A stretch of DNA of 17,290 nucleotides. Origin: Alkalihalobacillus alcalophilus ATCC 27647 = CGMCC 1.3604 (lineage in GTDB: Bacteria; Bacillota; Bacilli; Bacillales; Bacillaceae_D). The position numbers were made by a program, and so were the translations under genes. Within the stretch, counting starts at the first letter, position 1, and each line of letters begins with the position of its first letter. Below are positions 15,798 to 17,290 of the stretch, in pieces. A model generated the notes under the pieces. That model saw only the letters and a list, made by a program, of their open reading frames with translations. It was not told the DNA's origin and did not search any database. The stretch is taken from assembly GCF_000292245.2 (NCBI RefSeq), contig NZ_ALPT02000083.1, forward strand, positions 1 to 17,290, in the 5' to 3' direction.

Positions 15798-16433
15798 TTT
15801 TTTATTTTGAATATAGGGGAAAAGTAACGGTATTTCTGTACATCCGCCGATTATGGCTGAAATTCCCTTTTGCTCATATTTTTGAATGATTTTATTTAAC
15901 TCGTTTAAATACTGGTTGTTAGCAATATAGCCAGCTTTTACTTCATCAATCGCACTAGCCACGATTTTTTGTTCTTTTTTAGTCGGAATGGCAAGTTGAA
16001 CATCTTCTGATTGAAAGGCCTTTTGATATAGTTGAGCCTTTACGGTACCTGAAGTCGCTAATAATAATATTTGCTTCTCTCCATTTATTGAGTTCTTCAC
16101 AAAATGAACTGTATTCTCAATCATATTTAGAATCGGAGTATGAATGTGTTTTTGAATATCTTCCAACCAATAATGAGCTGTGTGACATGGCATCACGATA
16201 AAATCGACCCCGGCTTTTTCTAACACTTTGGCGGTTTTAATTAATTCAACTACCGGACTTTCTTGTTGGTCCATAATGGCGTTTACCCTTGATGGAATCC
16301 TCGTGTTATTGTAAATAAGAAGCGGAATATGGTCTTGATCACGACTTACCTTTGTCAATAAGATGATTTTCTCCGCTAAATCAACAGTTGCAAGTGGCCC
16401 CATTCCTCCTAAAATACCTATCGTTTGATTCAT
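15795..16433 (-). CDS. aspartate/glutamate racemase family protein, C-terminus lost to a frame break
   Basis: This 212-residue protein is a cofactor-independent Asp/Glu racemase homologue: MNQTIGILGGMGPLATVDL at the N-terminus, IYNNTRIPSR for substrate binding, and both catalytic cysteines, Cys83 (MPCHTAH) and Cys198 (GGCTEIPLL). Family members such as RacX and YgeA have about 230 residues. This one stops about 10 residues after Cys198, and the missing end is present in the -1 frame. The substrate could be aspartate, glutamate or another amino acid. It starts 1 nt after the stop of the upstream ATP-grasp gene (TAGTATG), with only a weak AGGG in the preceding codons, so it is probably translated by coupling. 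It sits inside an operon of three ATP-grasp genes, suggesting that it supplies a D-amino acid to them. Confidence 0.87.
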   Translation of the reverse strand: MNQTIGILGGMGPLATVDLAEKIILLTKVSRDQDHIPLLIYNNTRIPSRVNAIMDQQESPVVELIKTAKVLEKAGVDFIVMPCHTAHYWLEDIQKHIHTPILNMIENTVHFVKNSINGEKQILLLATSGTVKAQLYQKAFQSEDVQLAIPTKKEQKIVASAIDEVKAGYIANNQYLNELNKIIQKYEQKGISAIIGGCTEIPLLFPYIQNKK

Positions 16434-16434
16434 A

Positions 16435-17290
16435 CTAAAACCCTGCTAGTCTCTTGCAGTAAAGCATATTTAATAAACGAGTTTCATAAAAAAGGGCTTC
16501 CTCTCCTGCATAAAAGGCTGTATAATCGTTAGGTGATTTATGGTTAATTTCTATCAGCCATAGCTTTAATTGGTCGTCAAGGGCTACATCAATTCCTAAT
16601 CTCCCAAAATGGACTCCACTTTTATCCAAAGCCTCTCCTATCTTGAATGCAAGTTCAGAAAACTGTTGACGAATGCTCGTTACTTCTAAGTGTGATAATC
16701 GATAAACTTCTGATAAAGTTTTCTCTCCACGCTCAACTTGACCTCCACCTGAACGGTTACTCGTAATTTTTCCAGCTATACCTCTTCTACCAATCAAACC
16801 AACATCTTTCCATTTTCCTTGGTAGTCTTTCATAAGGATCAACCGAAAATCAACGATGCTTTCCTCAAAGAGTTTTAACTTTAAACCTTGCTGCAAAAGA
16901 AATTGCTCCGGCTCTAATTGCTTAAGTTCATCGGCTAGACTGTTAATAGGAATCTTCTTTTCATGAAACCCATCATTGAACAAAACTTCTTCTCCCACTT
17001 TTTTAATCCTCTGAATCCCTACTCCTTTTTTCCCTGATAAAGGTTTTATATATATTTGTTCATGCTCATTTAAAAAGGAGAACACATCCTTGTTACTTTT
17101 ATAAAGAGTGGTTTCAGGTAAATATTGTTTAATATCATAGTGATTGAAAAGACACTCGTGCATCTCCCATTTATTAAATGTATTTGAATTGAAAACCCGA
17201 AAACCTAATACAGTTTGAAAATGTTCTCTCATTTTTCGAGGTAATGTTGTTTTTTTTAGAATCGAGCGCGGATAAGGAAAAGTCCCCTGC
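16435..17290 (-). CDS. YheC/YheD-family ATP-grasp protein, third copy, 5' end beyond the window
   Basis: The frame stays open to the window edge, so the gene is partial. An ATG at 17232 is internal: the 19 codons before it read QGTFPYPRSILKKTTLPRK, matching the FPYP motif in the middle of the other two copies. About 284 residues are visible, including FNSNTFNKWEMHE, the nucleotide-binding YIKPLSGKKGVGI, VDFRLILMKD, RLGIDVALDDQLKLWLIEIN and the terminal AGF. It is less similar to the other two copies than they are to each other: the stretch after the DFR motif has GRRGIAGKITSN in place of the IIARMAEKGSVTTN type. It lies 1 nt upstream of the racemase gene and is the first operon gene seen here. 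Confidence 0.88.
   Translation of the reverse strand, partial: QGTFPYPRSILKKTTLPRKMREHFQTVLGFRVFNSNTFNKWEMHECLFNHYDIKQYLPETTLYKSNKDVFSFLNEHEQIYIKPLSGKKGVGIQRIKKVGEEVLFNDGFHEKKIPINSLADELKQLEPEQFLLQQGLKLKLFEESIVDFRLILMKDYQGKWKDVGLIGRRGIAGKITSNRSGGGQVERGEKTLSEVYRLSHLEVTSIRQQFSELAFKIGEALDKSGVHFGRLGIDVALDDQLKLWLIEINHKSPNDYTAFYAGEEALFYETRLLNMLYCKRLAGF

Overview
The window looks like a chromosomal segment of a low-GC, endospore-forming Gram-positive bacterium of the family Bacillaceae. The evidence is AT-rich sequence, strong AGGAGG-type ribosome binding sites, U-tract hairpin terminators, and a gene set typical of Bacillus relatives: PdaC-like deacetylase, YkuD-like L,D-transpeptidase, BdbD/BdbC, YdhK, and YheC/YheD spore-coat ATP-grasp proteins. 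The predicted extracellular proteins are acidic, which would suit an alkaliphile or halophile, but that is only an inference.

Layout. Positions 1-608 hold no convincing gene; they contain a 14-bp perfect stem-loop and other inverted repeats and may be decayed DNA. Positions 609-4171 are mostly minus-strand cell-envelope and housekeeping genes: a pdaC-like peptidoglycan deacetylase, a small membrane protein, a LysM/L,D-transpeptidase and a Nudix hydrolase. Positions 4341-6872 are plus-strand: a small membrane protein, a coiled-coil lipoprotein, and the bdbD-bdbC disulfide-forming pair. An MBL-fold hydrolase (minus) diverges from a two-component system (plus), whose response regulator is split by a -1 frameshift at a classic A_AAA_AAG slippery site. 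A His/Met-rich YdhK-type lipoprotein converges on it. Next come an atypical SDR (minus) and an aldo/keto reductase (plus), then six 51-bp tandem repeats.

Positions 13039-17290 form a minus-strand operon with the order ATP-grasp (YheC/D family, cut by the window end), aspartate/glutamate racemase, ATP-grasp, ATP-grasp. The three ATP-grasp proteins are paralogues that all end in AGF. The racemase is also frame-disrupted: its missing C-terminus lies in the -1 frame and would end in an ATGA overlap with the next ATP-grasp start.

The observations most worth checking are the two A6-tract frameshifts, where real mutation, assembly error and recoding are all possible; the racemase plus multi-ATP-grasp operon as a possible D-amino-acid ligation or spore-coat system; the 51-bp repeat array; and a terminator at 4880-4909 with no gene just before it.
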